Origin: Marinobacter profundi
GTDB taxonomy: Bacteria; Pseudomonadota; Gammaproteobacteria; Pseudomonadales; Oleiphilaceae
Assembly (NCBI RefSeq): GCF_002744715.1
Contig: NZ_KZ319374.1
Span: 156,322-220,321, forward strand
DNA: 64,000 nucleotides
Direction of reading: 5' to 3'
Under the pieces are notes generated by a model. The model saw only the letters and a list, made by a program, of their open reading frames with translations, had not been told where the DNA came from and searched no databases. Made by a program: the position numbers and the translations under genes. Within the stretch, counting starts at the first letter, position 1. The number at the start of each line of letters is the position of its first letter. Below are positions 28,046-37,053 of this stretch, piece by piece.

Positions 28046-29149
28046 ATGAACAACAACAACTTCAGGAAGTCAGGAATCGCGCTGGCGCTGGCCACCATGG
28101 CCGGGTTCAGTGCGGGCAGCCACGCTGCGGTGGAGGTGTACAACCAGGATGGAACGGTGTTTTCGGTGGACGGCTATTTCAACGCCTTCTATGTCAACCG
28201 TGACGACAAGCTGGCGGATACCCGTGATTCACGTATCAAGATGGGTTTCCTGCCCAACACCATCGGCTTCAATTTCAGCAAGGAGATGGGCGACCTGACG
28301 CTGGGTGGCCGTTCCTCGTTCTGGACCACCATCAACGACAGTCTGGATACGCCCACCGACACTGCAATCGACGTGCGGCAGTTCTACGCCACGGTGGACG
28401 GCAGTTTCGGCCAGGTGCTGATTGGTAAGGACTTCGGCCTCTACGCCCGTTCCAACATCTTCCTGGATGAAATCCTCATGGGCTTTGGTTCCCCGGGCCT
28501 GCCCGGCGGCGTGTCCTTCGGCAATATCCGCGCCGGCTATCCGTACCCCACGCCGTCTGCCCAGATCACCTACCGTTCGCCGGACATGGGTGGCCTCAAG
28601 ATCGCTGCCGGTGTCCTCGATCCGGCTGACACGGTCTCCGGAACCGCAGCGGATGAGAATGCCGCTCCGCGGTTCGAATCGGAGCTCACCTACAGTGCCA
28701 ACCTGAACCAGGTTGCGCTCACCGGCTGGGTGAATGGCCGCTACCAGTCTGCCGAGAATGGTGCAACGACGGTAGACAGCACCGGCCTGGGGTATGGCGT
28801 GAAGGCGTCGGTAGCCGGGCTCACGCTCGCCGCATCCGGGTTCACTTCCTCTGGCGATAACCCGGTACTGATCGGCAATGGCGCGGTCACCGAGGACGAC
28901 GCCGATGGTTTCCTGGTGCAGGCCTCCTACGCCTTCGCGGCTAACCGGGTTGTGCTTTCCTACGGCGAAACCGATGCCGAGATCCTCGACCTGGAAACCG
29001 AGAGCACCACCGTGGGCTTCTTCCACGATGTGAACAGCAACTTCAAACTGGTTGCCGAGTACAACATGTACGAAGACCGCAATCGCACCAACGGCAACAC
29101 GACCACCGAGGCGGACACCATCGCCCTGGGTGCCATCGTTACCTTCTGA
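28046..29149 (+). CDS. Gram-negative outer-membrane porin
   Basis: A 367-residue outer-membrane beta-barrel. The signal peptide (about residues 1-27, cleavage at SHA-AVEVY) is followed by VYNQDGTVFSVDGYFNAFY, the usual first strand of a trimeric porin, and SRIKMGFLP. Alternating aromatic/polar strands run to the end and the protein closes with ALGAIVTF, with the terminal Phe needed for BAM recognition. GGGG lies before the ATG. Selectivity cannot be inferred. Confidence 0.88.
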   Translation: MNNNNFRKSGIALALATMAGFSAGSHAAVEVYNQDGTVFSVDGYFNAFYVNRDDKLADTRDSRIKMGFLPNTIGFNFSKEMGDLTLGGRSSFWTTINDSLDTPTDTAIDVRQFYATVDGSFGQVLIGKDFGLYARSNIFLDEILMGFGSPGLPGGVSFGNIRAGYPYPTPSAQITYRSPDMGGLKIAAGVLDPADTVSGTAADENAAPRFESELTYSANLNQVALTGWVNGRYQSAENGATTVDSTGLGYGVKASVAGLTLAASGFTSSGDNPVLIGNGAVTEDDADGFLVQASYAFAANRVVLSYGETDAEILDLETESTTVGFFHDVNSNFKLVAEYNMYEDRNRTNGNTTTEADTIALGAIVTF

Positions 29150-29176
29150 GTGGTTTGACGCTGAGTGGTTTGACGC
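29147..29176 (+). repeat. 15-bp perfect tandem duplication over the porin stop codon
   Basis: TGAGTGGTTTGACGC occurs twice head to tail; the first TGA is the porin stop codon. Probably a replication-slippage product. Confidence 0.85.
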
Positions 29177-29228
29177 AAAGGTGCGGCACGGAAGCCCGCC
29201 TGATGCGCTGTTGACTTGAGACTAAAGT

Positions 29229-29247
29229 GCCGGTTTGTCGTACCGGC
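29229..29247 (+). promoter_or_regulatory. Inverted repeat upstream of the FIST gene
   Basis: GCCGGT, seven bases, ACCGGC, without T-tract. Could be an operator or a weak porin terminator. Confidence 0.35.
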
Positions 29248-29340
29248 AATCGGCCACGCCACCGGGCATTGATTCGAGGAGTATTTTAATCAATGGCTTA
29301 CGATCATTTTGGCGCGCCTATTAAAAGCACTGAAGTCGCA

Positions 29341-29368
29341 TTGGCCCGGGCTCCGGATGCCGTAGAAT
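29341..29368 (+). promoter_or_regulatory. Candidate sigma-70 promoter of the FIST/kinase operon
   Basis: TTGGCC, 16-base spacer, TAGAAT, 35 bases upstream of the ATG at 29404. Its presence argues that the start at 29404 is used rather than the in-frame ATG at 29293. Confidence 0.45.
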
Positions 29369-29403
29369 CGTGGTGTCGTCATCCGTATTCCGAGCCAGTC
29401 GCC

Positions 29404-30573
29404 ATGAAACCAGCCACTACCTTGCCTGCCGTGCGGGTGGCCAATTCCAGTATCCGGGATCCGCAGTTGGCGGCGAGCACGCTGGCCAGCCAGCTTCGCC
29501 ACGAACATCTGGGCTGTGTGCTGTTTTTCTGTTCGGCCGAGTACGACCTGGTCCGTCTCGGGCCGGCACTTGAGCAGGCCTTTCCGGGGGTGCGGGTCAG
29601 TGGCTGCACCTCCGCCGGTGAAATCACCGCCGAGGGTTACGATCGCGGGTGTATCACTGCAATTGGCTTCGATGCCCGCTACTTTGCCATCGATTGCGCG
29701 TTGATCCGCGAGCTCGACCAGTTCAGCCTGCAGGATGCCCAGCAGGTCATTGACGGCCTGCTGGCCACCTGCCGCGACGCCGACCTCGCCCCGGTCCGGG
29801 GCAATACGTTTGCCATCACCCTGCTGGACGGTCTTTCCAGCCGCGAGGAGCTGGTGCTGGCCACGCTCAATGCGGCCCTGGGTACGATACCCCAGTTCGG
29901 TGGGTCGGCCGGCGACGACGAGCGCCTGGCGAACACCCATGTGTTTTTTGACGGCCGCTTCCATACCGGTGCGGCAACCGTGATGCTGGTGAACACGCCG
30001 CTGGATTTCCGGGTGTTCTCTACCCACCACATGGTCGAACGTAGCGAAAAGCTCGTGGTCACCGGCGCCTGTGCCGAAACCCGTACGGTCTATGAGCTCA
30101 ATGCCGAACCCGCTGCCGAGGCCTACGCCCGAGCGGTGGGGGTGGAGGTGGCCGCGCTCGATCGTAAAATCTTTGCCTTGCGGCCCCTCGGGGTGAAGAT
30201 CGGCGGGCACTATTTTGTCCGCTCGATCCAGCGGGTCAATCCGGACGGCAGCCTGACGTTCTATTGCGCCGTGGAGACCGGGATCGTGATGACGGCTATG
30301 AAGCCGGATTCGCTGCTGGACAGCGTGCGGACCCAGATCGAGGCGTCCGAGCGGGTGGTAGGGTCGCCCCTCGTCACCATCGGCTGTGACTGTTTCCTGC
30401 GGCGCCTGGAAGCCGAGCTTACCGGGCAGGCTGCAGCAGTATCGGATTTCCTGCAACACCACAAGGTGATTGGCTTCAACACCTACGGCGAGCAGTTCAA
30501 CGGCATGCACATCAACCAGACATTTACGGGGGTGGTGATTGGCCAGCCTGCTGCCAGCTCAGGAACGGCCTGA
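29404..30573 (+). CDS. nosP: FIST-domain sensor protein, NosP-like
   Basis: About 389 residues with a FIST_N domain (about 25-225: VSGCTSAGEI, FGGSAGDDE) and a FIST_C domain (about 235-375, ending GFNTYGEQF). In Pseudomonas aeruginosa NosP is a FIST protein that binds haem and nitric oxide and inhibits the hybrid kinase NahK encoded next to it. The same pairing is seen here: the next gene overlaps by 35 bases. Haem binding is inferred from this context; I cannot assign the ligand His. An ATG at 29293 preceded by GAGGAG would add 37 residues, but a promoter-like element lies within that stretch. Confidence 0.75.
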   Translation: MKPATTLPAVRVANSSIRDPQLAASTLASQLRHEHLGCVLFFCSAEYDLVRLGPALEQAFPGVRVSGCTSAGEITAEGYDRGCITAIGFDARYFAIDCALIRELDQFSLQDAQQVIDGLLATCRDADLAPVRGNTFAITLLDGLSSREELVLATLNAALGTIPQFGGSAGDDERLANTHVFFDGRFHTGAATVMLVNTPLDFRVFSTHHMVERSEKLVVTGACAETRTVYELNAEPAAEAYARAVGVEVAALDRKIFALRPLGVKIGGHYFVRSIQRVNPDGSLTFYCAVETGIVMTAMKPDSLLDSVRTQIEASERVVGSPLVTIGCDCFLRRLEAELTGQAAAVSDFLQHHKVIGFNTYGEQFNGMHINQTFTGVVIGQPAASSGTA

Positions 30574-32815
30574 GATACTCACGGATGAGGCAAAAGACCG
30601 GCGGATTGCAGAGCTCGAAGCCGACAACCGGCGCCTGTGCCGCATCCGCGATGCGCTGATTGTGCGGGTGGAGTCCGGAGCCGCCCACAAGCCGGAACCC
30701 TATGCCGCCTTCGAGCACTCGGTCATTCTCGCCGAGCAGGTCCGCGAGCGCACCGAGGCGCTGAACCTCACCATGGACGAACTCAAGGCCAGCAACCTGG
30801 CCCTGGAGCGTGCGCGGCAGGAGGCAGAAACCACCCGTCAGCGGCTTAGCGACGCCATTGAAAGCATTGCCGACGGTTTTGTCCTGTTTGATCATCGCCA
30901 CTGCCTGATCCAGAGTAACAGCCGTTTCCGCAGCTACTGGCGTCATGCTGGTGTCGAGGTGCCGGCGCCAGGCACCCCCATTGCCGAGGTGAAACGCCAG
31001 GCGGTGGTGTCGGGGTTGATTGTCGAGGAACAGGACAATCCCGCGTCCGAGGGCACGGTATTCCTGCTGTCGAACGGGCGCTGGGTGCAGATGACCGAAA
31101 GGCCCACCCGCGAGGGCGGGCTGGTGGTACTGTATTCCGACATCACCGACGTCAAGAACAGTGAAATGGCGCGGCGCATCAAGGCGCTGGAAGAAAGTGA
31201 ACGCTGGATCCGGGTGGTCACCGACCACGTTCCGGCCCTCATTGCCTACGTCGGGGCGGACCTCACCGTGCAGTTCTGCAACAAGGTGTACGAGGCCTGG
31301 TACGGTGGTAGCGACGAGCCGCTGCTGGGCAAACCGCTGAAAGATGTCCACGACCCGGTGCTGTACCAGCGCCTGCTGCCCCACGTCCGCGAGGCCCTGA
31401 ACGGCACCAGCGTCAATTTCGAGTTTGAGGAAACCGGCGCCCGCGGTGAGTGCCGCTACATGTTGCGCTCCTATGTGCCCAACATCAGCAGCGAGGGCCG
31501 GGTGCTCGGCTTCTTCGTACTGATCCGCGACATCACGGATCGCCGCAAGACGGCCCTGGCACTGGAGCAGGCCTACGACAACCTCGAGCGCCGGGTCAAG
31601 GAGCGCACGGCAGCCCTGACCGGACTTAACAACCAGCTGCGCCAGGAAATCAGTGAACGGGCGGCGGTCGAGGCGCGCCTGCGGGATGCCAAGCTGGAGG
31701 CGGAGCGCGCCAACCTGTCAAAAACCAAGTTTCTCGCAGCGGTCAGCCACGACCTGCTGCAGCCGCTGAATGCGGCGCGGCTGTTTACCGGCGCCCTGCT
31801 GGAACACTCATTCGGGCCGCGGGCCGAGGCCCTTGTGCGGTCCGTCAGTACCTCGCTGGACGACGTCGAAAGCCTGCTCGGCACGCTGGTGGATATTTCC
31901 AAGCTCGATGCCGGGGTGATCCGGCCGGATGTCACCGCCTTTGACCTGCGGGACCTGCTCAACAACATCGCCCGTGAATTCCGCCAGATGGCCCTGGCAG
32001 AGGGGCTGCAACTGGATTTCGTGCCCTCCTCGGCGGTGGTGCAATCGGACTCCCAGTTGCTGGCCCGCATTCTCCGCAACTTCCTCACCAATGCCATCCG
32101 CTACACCGGCAAAGGGCGCATCCTGCTGGGCTGCCGCCGCTGTGGTGACGACATCCTAATCCAGGTCTGGGACACCGGTCCCGGCATCCCCGAGGACAAA
32201 CTCAGCGAAATCTTCCAGGAGTTCAAGCGCATCCGGCCGGCGGGTGCCCAGCCTGACAAGGGCCTGGGCCTTGGACTGGCCATCGTCGACAAGATCTCCG
32301 GTATCCTGGGGCATGACGTCACCGTGGACTCGGTGGAGGGCAAGGGATCGGTGTTCAGCGTTCGGGTGCCGTGCGGTACCTTGTCACCCCGGCGGGAGCA
32401 GGGCGAGACCACCGATGTGGTGCCGGCCGATCACAGCCTGGGGGGAGCGCGGATCTGGGTGATTGATAACGACCACGCCATCTGCCGCGGCATGCAGACC
32501 CTGCTCGAGGGCTGGGGTTGCCAGGTGCTGACCGCCGTGTCGCTGGAACATCTGCAACAGCAGCTGGATCCGCTGACGGCCGATGCCGACCTGATCCTGG
32601 CGGACTATCACCTGGATAACGAGCAGAACGGTGTCGATGTGGTGGCGGCGATCAACGACGCCCGCAGCCACCCGATTCCGGTGGTCATGATCACCGCCAA
32701 CTATTCCAACGAGCTGAAACAGCACATCCGGGAGCTGGGTTACCTGCTGATGAACAAGCCGGTGCGGCCACTGAAACTGCGCAGTGCCCTCAACCACCTG
32801 TTGCGGGCACACTGA
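30539..32815 (+). CDS. nahK: NahK/ErcS'-type hybrid sensor histidine kinase
   Basis: A 758-residue cytoplasmic hybrid kinase with no membrane helix. Coiled coil (about 20-100), PAS domains (about 105-210 and 225-345), second coiled coil, HisKA with H404 in AAVSHDLLQPLNAAR, HATPase with NFLTNAIRYTGKG and GLGLGLAIV, then a receiver domain with D689 in ILADYHLD. This matches P. aeruginosa PA1976 (NahK/ErcS'), which links biofilm and nitric-oxide signalling with ethanol oxidation control. Translation starts at TTG after GGGGGTGG, inside the FIST gene end. The receiver would pass phosphate to an HPt protein not in this window. Confidence 0.85.
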   Translation: MASLLPAQERPEILTDEAKDRRIAELEADNRRLCRIRDALIVRVESGAAHKPEPYAAFEHSVILAEQVRERTEALNLTMDELKASNLALERARQEAETTRQRLSDAIESIADGFVLFDHRHCLIQSNSRFRSYWRHAGVEVPAPGTPIAEVKRQAVVSGLIVEEQDNPASEGTVFLLSNGRWVQMTERPTREGGLVVLYSDITDVKNSEMARRIKALEESERWIRVVTDHVPALIAYVGADLTVQFCNKVYEAWYGGSDEPLLGKPLKDVHDPVLYQRLLPHVREALNGTSVNFEFEETGARGECRYMLRSYVPNISSEGRVLGFFVLIRDITDRRKTALALEQAYDNLERRVKERTAALTGLNNQLRQEISERAAVEARLRDAKLEAERANLSKTKFLAAVSHDLLQPLNAARLFTGALLEHSFGPRAEALVRSVSTSLDDVESLLGTLVDISKLDAGVIRPDVTAFDLRDLLNNIAREFRQMALAEGLQLDFVPSSAVVQSDSQLLARILRNFLTNAIRYTGKGRILLGCRRCGDDILIQVWDTGPGIPEDKLSEIFQEFKRIRPAGAQPDKGLGLGLAIVDKISGILGHDVTVDSVEGKGSVFSVRVPCGTLSPRREQGETTDVVPADHSLGGARIWVIDNDHAICRGMQTLLEGWGCQVLTAVSLEHLQQQLDPLTADADLILADYHLDNEQNGVDVVAAINDARSHPIPVVMITANYSNELKQHIRELGYLLMNKPVRPLKLRSALNHLLRAH

Positions 32816-33592
32816 TCAGCGCTTGAGGTACTGGCTGAAATCCACGTCGCTGGCGGACAGAATGGCCTGGACCCGGTTGTGGACCCCGAGTTTGCGCAGA
32901 ATCGCCGAAACATGGGCTTTCACCGTGGTTTCGGCAATGTTGAGGTTGTAGGCAATCTGTTTGTTGGATTCCCCCTTCGACATCCGTTCCAGCACCAGCA
33001 ACTGGCGGCGGGTGAGGGAGTTCAGCAGTTCCGGCGAGATCGGGTTATCCTCGTGGCGGCTGCGTCGCTGGCTGCTCTCCTTGCCGGTGCGAATGATGTC
33101 GGAGGGCAGGTAGACGTTGCCGTTGAGGATCTGCTGGATGGCCTCAGTCATCTGGGTGCGGGGCGAAGACTTCGTAATGAAGCCCACGGCGCCATAGGTG
33201 ATCGCCTGCAGGACTATCTGCTTGTCTTCCTCCGCCGAGACAATCACCACCGGAATGGTGGGTGCCTCATTGCGCAATGAAATCAGGCCGTTCAGGCCGT
33301 GCATCCCCGGCATATTGAGGTCCAGCAGAATCAGGTCCAGGTCATCATGTTCCCGGGTCAGCTCAAGGGCGCTGTCGAGGTCCTGGGTTTCAATCACTTC
33401 GCTGCCGGCAAAGCCGGAGGCAATCACGCTGCTGATGGCTTCCCGGAACAGCGGGTGGTCGTCGGCAATAAGGATCTTGTAGGTGGCTTCCATTAAGGGG
33501 TCCGGCTGGCTGGGTGACTCGGCGGAACAGGGCTGTTGTTTATCATAGCGGTTTTCCGCGGCAGGTGCGGCAGTGTCGGTTGCATTCAGCAT
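32816..33592 (-). CDS. erbR: ErbR/AgmR-type LuxR-family response regulator
   Basis: Receiver domain (acceptor Asp in [17 protein letters not shown], residue 58 counting from the internal Met, 91 from the start chosen here) followed by a NarL/FixJ-type helix-turn-helix ([21 protein letters not shown]...[15 protein letters not shown]). It closely resembles AgmR/ErbR, which activates quinoprotein ethanol oxidation genes in Pseudomonas. The ATG at 33592 has GAGGAG but gives a 33-residue non-conserved N-terminus; the internal ATG at 33493 gives 225 residues, the usual length, but no ribosome site. It is convergent with the hybrid kinase, with the stops adjacent. It is the best candidate to bind the repeated promoter motif. 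Confidence 0.85.
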   Translation of the reverse strand: MLNATDTAAPAAENRYDKQQPCSAESPSQPDPLMEATYKILIADDHPLFREAISSVIASGFAGSEVIETQDLDSALELTREHDDLDLILLDLNMPGMHGLNGLISLRNEAPTIPVVIVSAEEDKQIVLQAITYGAVGFITKSSPRTQMTEAIQQILNGNVYLPSDIIRTGKESSQRRSRHEDNPISPELLNSLTRRQLLVLERMSKGESNKQIAYNLNIAETTVKAHVSAILRKLGVHNRVQAILSASDVDFSQYLKR

Positions 33593-33605
33593 GGTCGCCT
33601 GCTCC

Positions 33606-34190
33606 TCAGTTGTTGTCGTGGGTAAATTGCGGGGGGACCGGCTCGATAATGACGCTGGGATGGCCGGCATTCTGCCAGCTGTCAATGCCGTCCCGTAGCC
33701 AATAGAGCTGACTGTAGCCGGCTTCCGCCAGCCTGCGGGTGGCATTCCAGGACAGCCAGCAGTCGGATTTGCAGAGCACCACCACCGGGTGATCCCGGCG
33801 GCCGGCAGTCCGCGCCCGGACGTTGTCGAGCAGATAGTCCCGCCACGATTCATCCAGGTCGCCCTTGCCAGTGTTGGGTAGCCAGATGGCACCCGGAACC
33901 GAGGCATGGGGTTCGGTCAGCAGAAAGCGACCGGCACGGAACTCAAGATTGATGACATCAATCACCAGCGGCGCGGGTGCGGACCGGCGCAGCGCCTGCA
34001 GTTCCTGCGGGCCGATGGTACGGGCACTGGCAGCGGTTTGCGGCGTGGGGCTGCGGTAGCGGTCGATGCGGTAGCCGTCGGCCGAAAACAGCGCCGCGTC
34101 AGCGCTTGCCGGTGCTGCTGTCAGCTGGCCGGGCCATCCGCCGGTCAGCAGGACCAGCCACGCAGTGGTGATGAGCAGGGGCCGGATCAT
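33606..34190 (-). CDS. PQQ-dependent catabolism-associated CXXCW-type rhodanese-like protein
   Basis: About 194 residues: signal peptide (about 1-25, hydrophobic [18 protein letters not shown]), then a rhodanese-like domain with [10 protein letters not shown] and the Cys motif [17 protein letters not shown]. This matches the family named for a CXXCW motif and found with quinoprotein genes. Here the two Cys are separated by three residues (C-K-S-D-C-W). It is probably periplasmic and redox- or sulfur-active; its exact partner is unknown. It is upstream of erbR on the same strand (13-base gap) and divergent from the ABC transporter genes. Confidence 0.8.
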   Translation of the reverse strand: MIRPLLITTAWLVLLTGGWPGQLTAAPASADAALFSADGYRIDRYRSPTPQTAASARTIGPQELQALRRSAPAPLVIDVINLEFRAGRFLLTEPHASVPGAIWLPNTGKGDLDESWRDYLLDNVRARTAGRRDHPVVVLCKSDCWLSWNATRRLAEAGYSQLYWLRDGIDSWQNAGHPSVIIEPVPPQFTHDNN

Positions 34191-34282
34191 TGTGCGGCAA
34201 CCTCTGATTATTCTTGTGATGACTCCATTACACGCCAACCGGTTCCGAGGTTGAATGCGACCATCGCACCAAAAAACAGGCA

Positions 34283-34294
34283 CCAAAGTACTAT
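34283..34294. promoter_or_regulatory. Candidate operator CCAAAGTACTAT between rhodanese-like and ABC genes
   Basis: CCAAAGTACTAT matches CCAAAGTACCAT upstream of pqqA (48243-48254) at 11 of 12 bases. It lies in the 138-bp divergent promoter region, 35 bases before the ABC binding-protein start. Confidence 0.4.
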
Positions 34295-34328
34295 TCTTGC
34301 ACCGGGGCAGGCTTCGTATCGTGGTTTT

Positions 34329-35330
34329 ATGAACCGACCCCATGTCCTCTCGTTGCCCGTGACCCCGCGTGCCAGTCTGCCCCGGCACTGGCTGGTGAGC
34401 CTGTTGCTGATCCTGGCGCTGCCCGTTATGGCCGCCGCCGAAAGCCTGCCGGTCGTGTCCGTCAGTGTCCTGCAATACGGTACCGCGCACTGGGAGCTGG
34501 ACCATATCCAGCACCGGGGGCTGGATCGGGAACAGGGTTACCGCCTTGAGCTGAGGCTGGTTGCCAACCTGCCGGCCTCCCGCCTCGCCGTCACCAGCGG
34601 AGCGGTCCATGGTGCGGTGGCTGACCTGCTGTGGGTCCAGTCGCGGTTTCGGGACGGTACGCCCTATACCTACCTGCCGTTTTCCACGCAGATCGGTGAT
34701 ATCCTCGTGGCCGAGAACTCCACTATCCGGACGGTGGCGGACCTGGCGGGCAAACGCATCGGGGTGGCCGGCGGACCCGACAGCAAAGGCTGGATCCTGT
34801 TACAGCAGGTTGCATCGCAGCAGGGCCTCGATCTTGCAGCCTCGGCGGAGGTCCAGTACGCAGCCCCTCCCTTGTTAAGCCAGGCCCTGAAGCGGGGGCA
34901 GCTGGATGTGATCGTCACCTATTGGCACTTCGCTGCCCGCCTGCGGGGCGAGGGCGGTTGGCGCTCGGCCTTTGGCATGGCCGACCTGCTGACGGCACTG
35001 GGGCTGAAAGCGAAACTGCCGGTTCTGGGCTATGTGTTTCCCGCCGGCTGGGCGAGCGGCCATCGCCCGCTGCTTGACCGCTTTGCCGCCTCGGTGCGCC
35101 GGGTCAAAGCCGAACTGGCCGAGGATCCCGCGCACTGGCAACGCCTCCGGCCATTGATGCGCAGCCCCGACGACGGCGCATTTACTGCCCTGCGCGCAGG
35201 CTTCCTGGATGGCACGCCGGAACCGCTGACCGGCCAACGGATTGCCGACCTGCACCGGTTGCTGGTACTGACCGGTGCTGATCCGGACAAACTCATGGCC
35301 GACGCCCTGTTCTTCCGGGAGGAACCATGA
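34329..35330 (+). CDS. NitT/TauT-type ABC transporter substrate-binding protein
   Basis: About 333 residues: signal peptide (hydrophobic core about residues 20-37, cleavage after AAA), then a type II periplasmic binding fold with VSVSVLQYGTAHWELDHIQH, NSTIRTVADLAGKRIGVAGG and RGQLDVIVTYW. This is the pattern of nitrate/taurine/aliphatic sulfonate binding proteins. The substrate is unknown. It is the first gene of a three-gene importer and lies within the quinoprotein island, so uptake of an alcohol-related ligand, a sulfur compound or a metal chelate is possible. Confidence 0.82.
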   Translation: MNRPHVLSLPVTPRASLPRHWLVSLLLILALPVMAAAESLPVVSVSVLQYGTAHWELDHIQHRGLDREQGYRLELRLVANLPASRLAVTSGAVHGAVADLLWVQSRFRDGTPYTYLPFSTQIGDILVAENSTIRTVADLAGKRIGVAGGPDSKGWILLQQVASQQGLDLAASAEVQYAAPPLLSQALKRGQLDVIVTYWHFAARLRGEGGWRSAFGMADLLTALGLKAKLPVLGYVFPAGWASGHRPLLDRFAASVRRVKAELAEDPAHWQRLRPLMRSPDDGAFTALRAGFLDGTPEPLTGQRIADLHRLLVLTGADPDKLMADALFFREEP

Positions 35331-36103
35331 CCGCCAGGGCTGGCCAGCCAGCGGCCTGGAGCTACTGGGTGGTACTGCCGGCCTGCATCCTGCTATGGGC
35401 CGTCATTGCAGCAACCTTGCAGACCCCTCTGTTGCCATCACCCGGCGAGGTGATTGTGGCGCTCCGGTCCGAGGCCACCAACGGGCAGCTCTGGTTCCAT
35501 CTCGCCGCCACCCTCGCCCGGGTGACCGTCGCCTTTGTCCTGGCGATGGCCATCGGCACCGCCATCGGCCTCGCCATGGGCCGTTCAACCCGGACCAACG
35601 CCCTGTTTGATCCTTTGCTGGTGGTGCTGCTCAACCTGCCGGCCCTGGTCACCATCATCCTCATGTACGTCTGGTTCGGCCTGGTGGAAGTGGCAGCTGT
35701 ACTGGCGGTAGTGGTCAACAAAGTCCCCAACGTTGCCGTCACCGTCCGCGAGGGCGCCAGGAGCCTCGATCCGAAACTGGAAAGCATGGCCACCGTGTAC
35801 CGCTTCACCCGCTGGCAGCGGTTCCGGGAAGTCTGGCTACCCCAACTGTTTCCCTACCTGATGGCCGCCACCCGCGGCGGCCTGGCCCTGATCTGGAAAA
35901 TCGTCCTGGTGGTCGAGCTGCTCGGCCGCTCCAGCGGCGTCGGCTTCAAACTCCACCTGGCCTTCCAGGTCTTCGACGTGGCCACCATCCTGGCCTACAG
36001 CCTGGCGTTCATCGCCATCGTCCAGCTCATCGAACTGGCCCTGCTCCAGCCCCTGGAGCGCCGCGCAACCCGATGGCGGCAACCGGAGACGGCCCATGCT
36101 TGA
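35327..36103 (+). CDS. NitT/TauT-type ABC transporter permease
   Basis: A 258-residue inner-membrane permease with six helices and the BPD_transp_1 coupling segment EGARSLDPKLESMATVYRF...REVWLPQLFPYL. It starts four bases before the end of the binding-protein gene (ATGA overlap) and itself overlaps the ATPase gene by eight bases. Together these give a complete importer. The substrate remains undefined. Confidence 0.88.
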   Translation: MTARAGQPAAWSYWVVLPACILLWAVIAATLQTPLLPSPGEVIVALRSEATNGQLWFHLAATLARVTVAFVLAMAIGTAIGLAMGRSTRTNALFDPLLVVLLNLPALVTIILMYVWFGLVEVAAVLAVVVNKVPNVAVTVREGARSLDPKLESMATVYRFTRWQRFREVWLPQLFPYLMAATRGGLALIWKIVLVVELLGRSSGVGFKLHLAFQVFDVATILAYSLAFIAIVQLIELALLQPLERRATRWRQPETAHA

Positions 36104-36764
36104 ATTGAGAATCGAAGGTCGCAGCTTCGGCCTGCCTGTGCTGGGGGAAATCTTCACCACCATTTGTCAGGGTGACCGAATCTGTCTGCTTGGCCCATCC
36201 GGCATCGGCAAAACCACCCTGCTAAATGCCATCGCCGGCCTAGACGGGGCAATGCCTGACGCGGCCGTGCCGGGCCGGAACAAAATGCGGGTAGGGTACC
36301 TGTTCCAGGAACACCGACTGCTACCCTGGCGTACCCTGCGCCAGAACCTGGCTATCGTTGGTGCCGGAGATGCCGACATTGAACGTCTATTGGCCAGTGT
36401 CGGACTTGCCGGCTACGCCGATCATCTGCCCGACCAACTCTCTCTGGGCATGGCACGCCGCGCCGCACTGGCCCGTTGCCTGGCGATCCAGCCGGATCTG
36501 TTGTTGCTGGATGAGCCGTTCGCCTCCCTCGACCCGGTTCGTGCCACCGAACTCAAACAGCTTATCCTCGACCTACTGGGCCGGTACCCGACAATGGCCA
36601 TGATCTGCGTCACTCACGATGCCCGGGACGCCACTGAGCTGGCGAACCGTCTGTGGTACCTCGATGGCCAGCCGGCGTGTTTGCAATGGGATGGCACAAT
36701 TGCAGCGCAATCTGGAGTGGAAAGCCTGGTCCAACGGTTACGCACTTTGGACCAAGTGGTCTGA
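36096..36764 (+). CDS. NitT/TauT-type ABC transporter ATPase
   Basis: A 222-residue ATPase: Walker A GPSGIGKTT, Q-loop LFQEHRLLPWRTL, signature-region LSLGMARR (a variant of the usual LSGGQ), Walker B LLLLDEPFASLD and H-loop CVTHD. Shorter than many homologues of 240-260 residues. The variant signature (L-S-L-G-M) is unusual but typical changes of this sort occur in TauB-like ATPases. Last gene of the importer operon. Confidence 0.88.
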   Translation: MLELRIEGRSFGLPVLGEIFTTICQGDRICLLGPSGIGKTTLLNAIAGLDGAMPDAAVPGRNKMRVGYLFQEHRLLPWRTLRQNLAIVGAGDADIERLLASVGLAGYADHLPDQLSLGMARRAALARCLAIQPDLLLLDEPFASLDPVRATELKQLILDLLGRYPTMAMICVTHDARDATELANRLWYLDGQPACLQWDGTIAAQSGVESLVQRLRTLDQVV

Positions 36765-36829
36765 ATTACCTTGAAATCGTTATCTGAGAAGCCTTCACTT
36801 AAGTTGATTGAAGGCGCTGGGTGGGGCTG

Positions 36830-36983
36830 TCCAAAACTGTGCGGAGCCATGGATGGCGGAGCTCAAGCGTCACAGGGGTGAGGCCGAGCGCTTATGAAGC
36901 GAAGCTTCATGCGACAGCCGAACGACTGCAATCTATGATTGCAGGCCGGACCCCGGAGGGGTGCCGAAGGAGCGGGTTTTGGA
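36830..36983. repeat. Multi-hairpin intergenic element with terminal inverted repeats
   Basis: TCCAAAAC (36830-36837) and GTTTTGGA (36976-36983) are perfect terminal inverted repeats enclosing about 150 bases. Inside are ATGAAGC-GAA-GCTTCAT (36894-36910), CTGCAATC-TAT-GATTGCAG (36926-36944) and an imperfect GGACCCC-GGA-GGGGTGCC. It resembles dispersed palindromic intergenic elements I recall from marine gammaproteobacteria. No coding potential was recognised. It fills most of the gap between the importer ATPase and pedC, two convergent genes. Confidence 0.55.
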
Positions 36984-37053
36984 AAGACATCCCAATGCCT
37001 TCCTGCCGCAGGCTGATCGGGCTCTCATGCTTGGTTCACCAGGACTGGAGGTT

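Noticed and set aside
29293..29403. 37-residue N-terminal extension of the FIST protein
   Set aside because: It does not resemble the family and contains a sigma-70-like promoter (TTGGCC-N16-TAGAAT); kept as an alternative only.
36830..36983. Integron attC site or group II intron remnant
   Set aside because: The ends do not fit RYYYAAC/GTTRRRY, and there is no integrase, cassette or reverse transcriptase.
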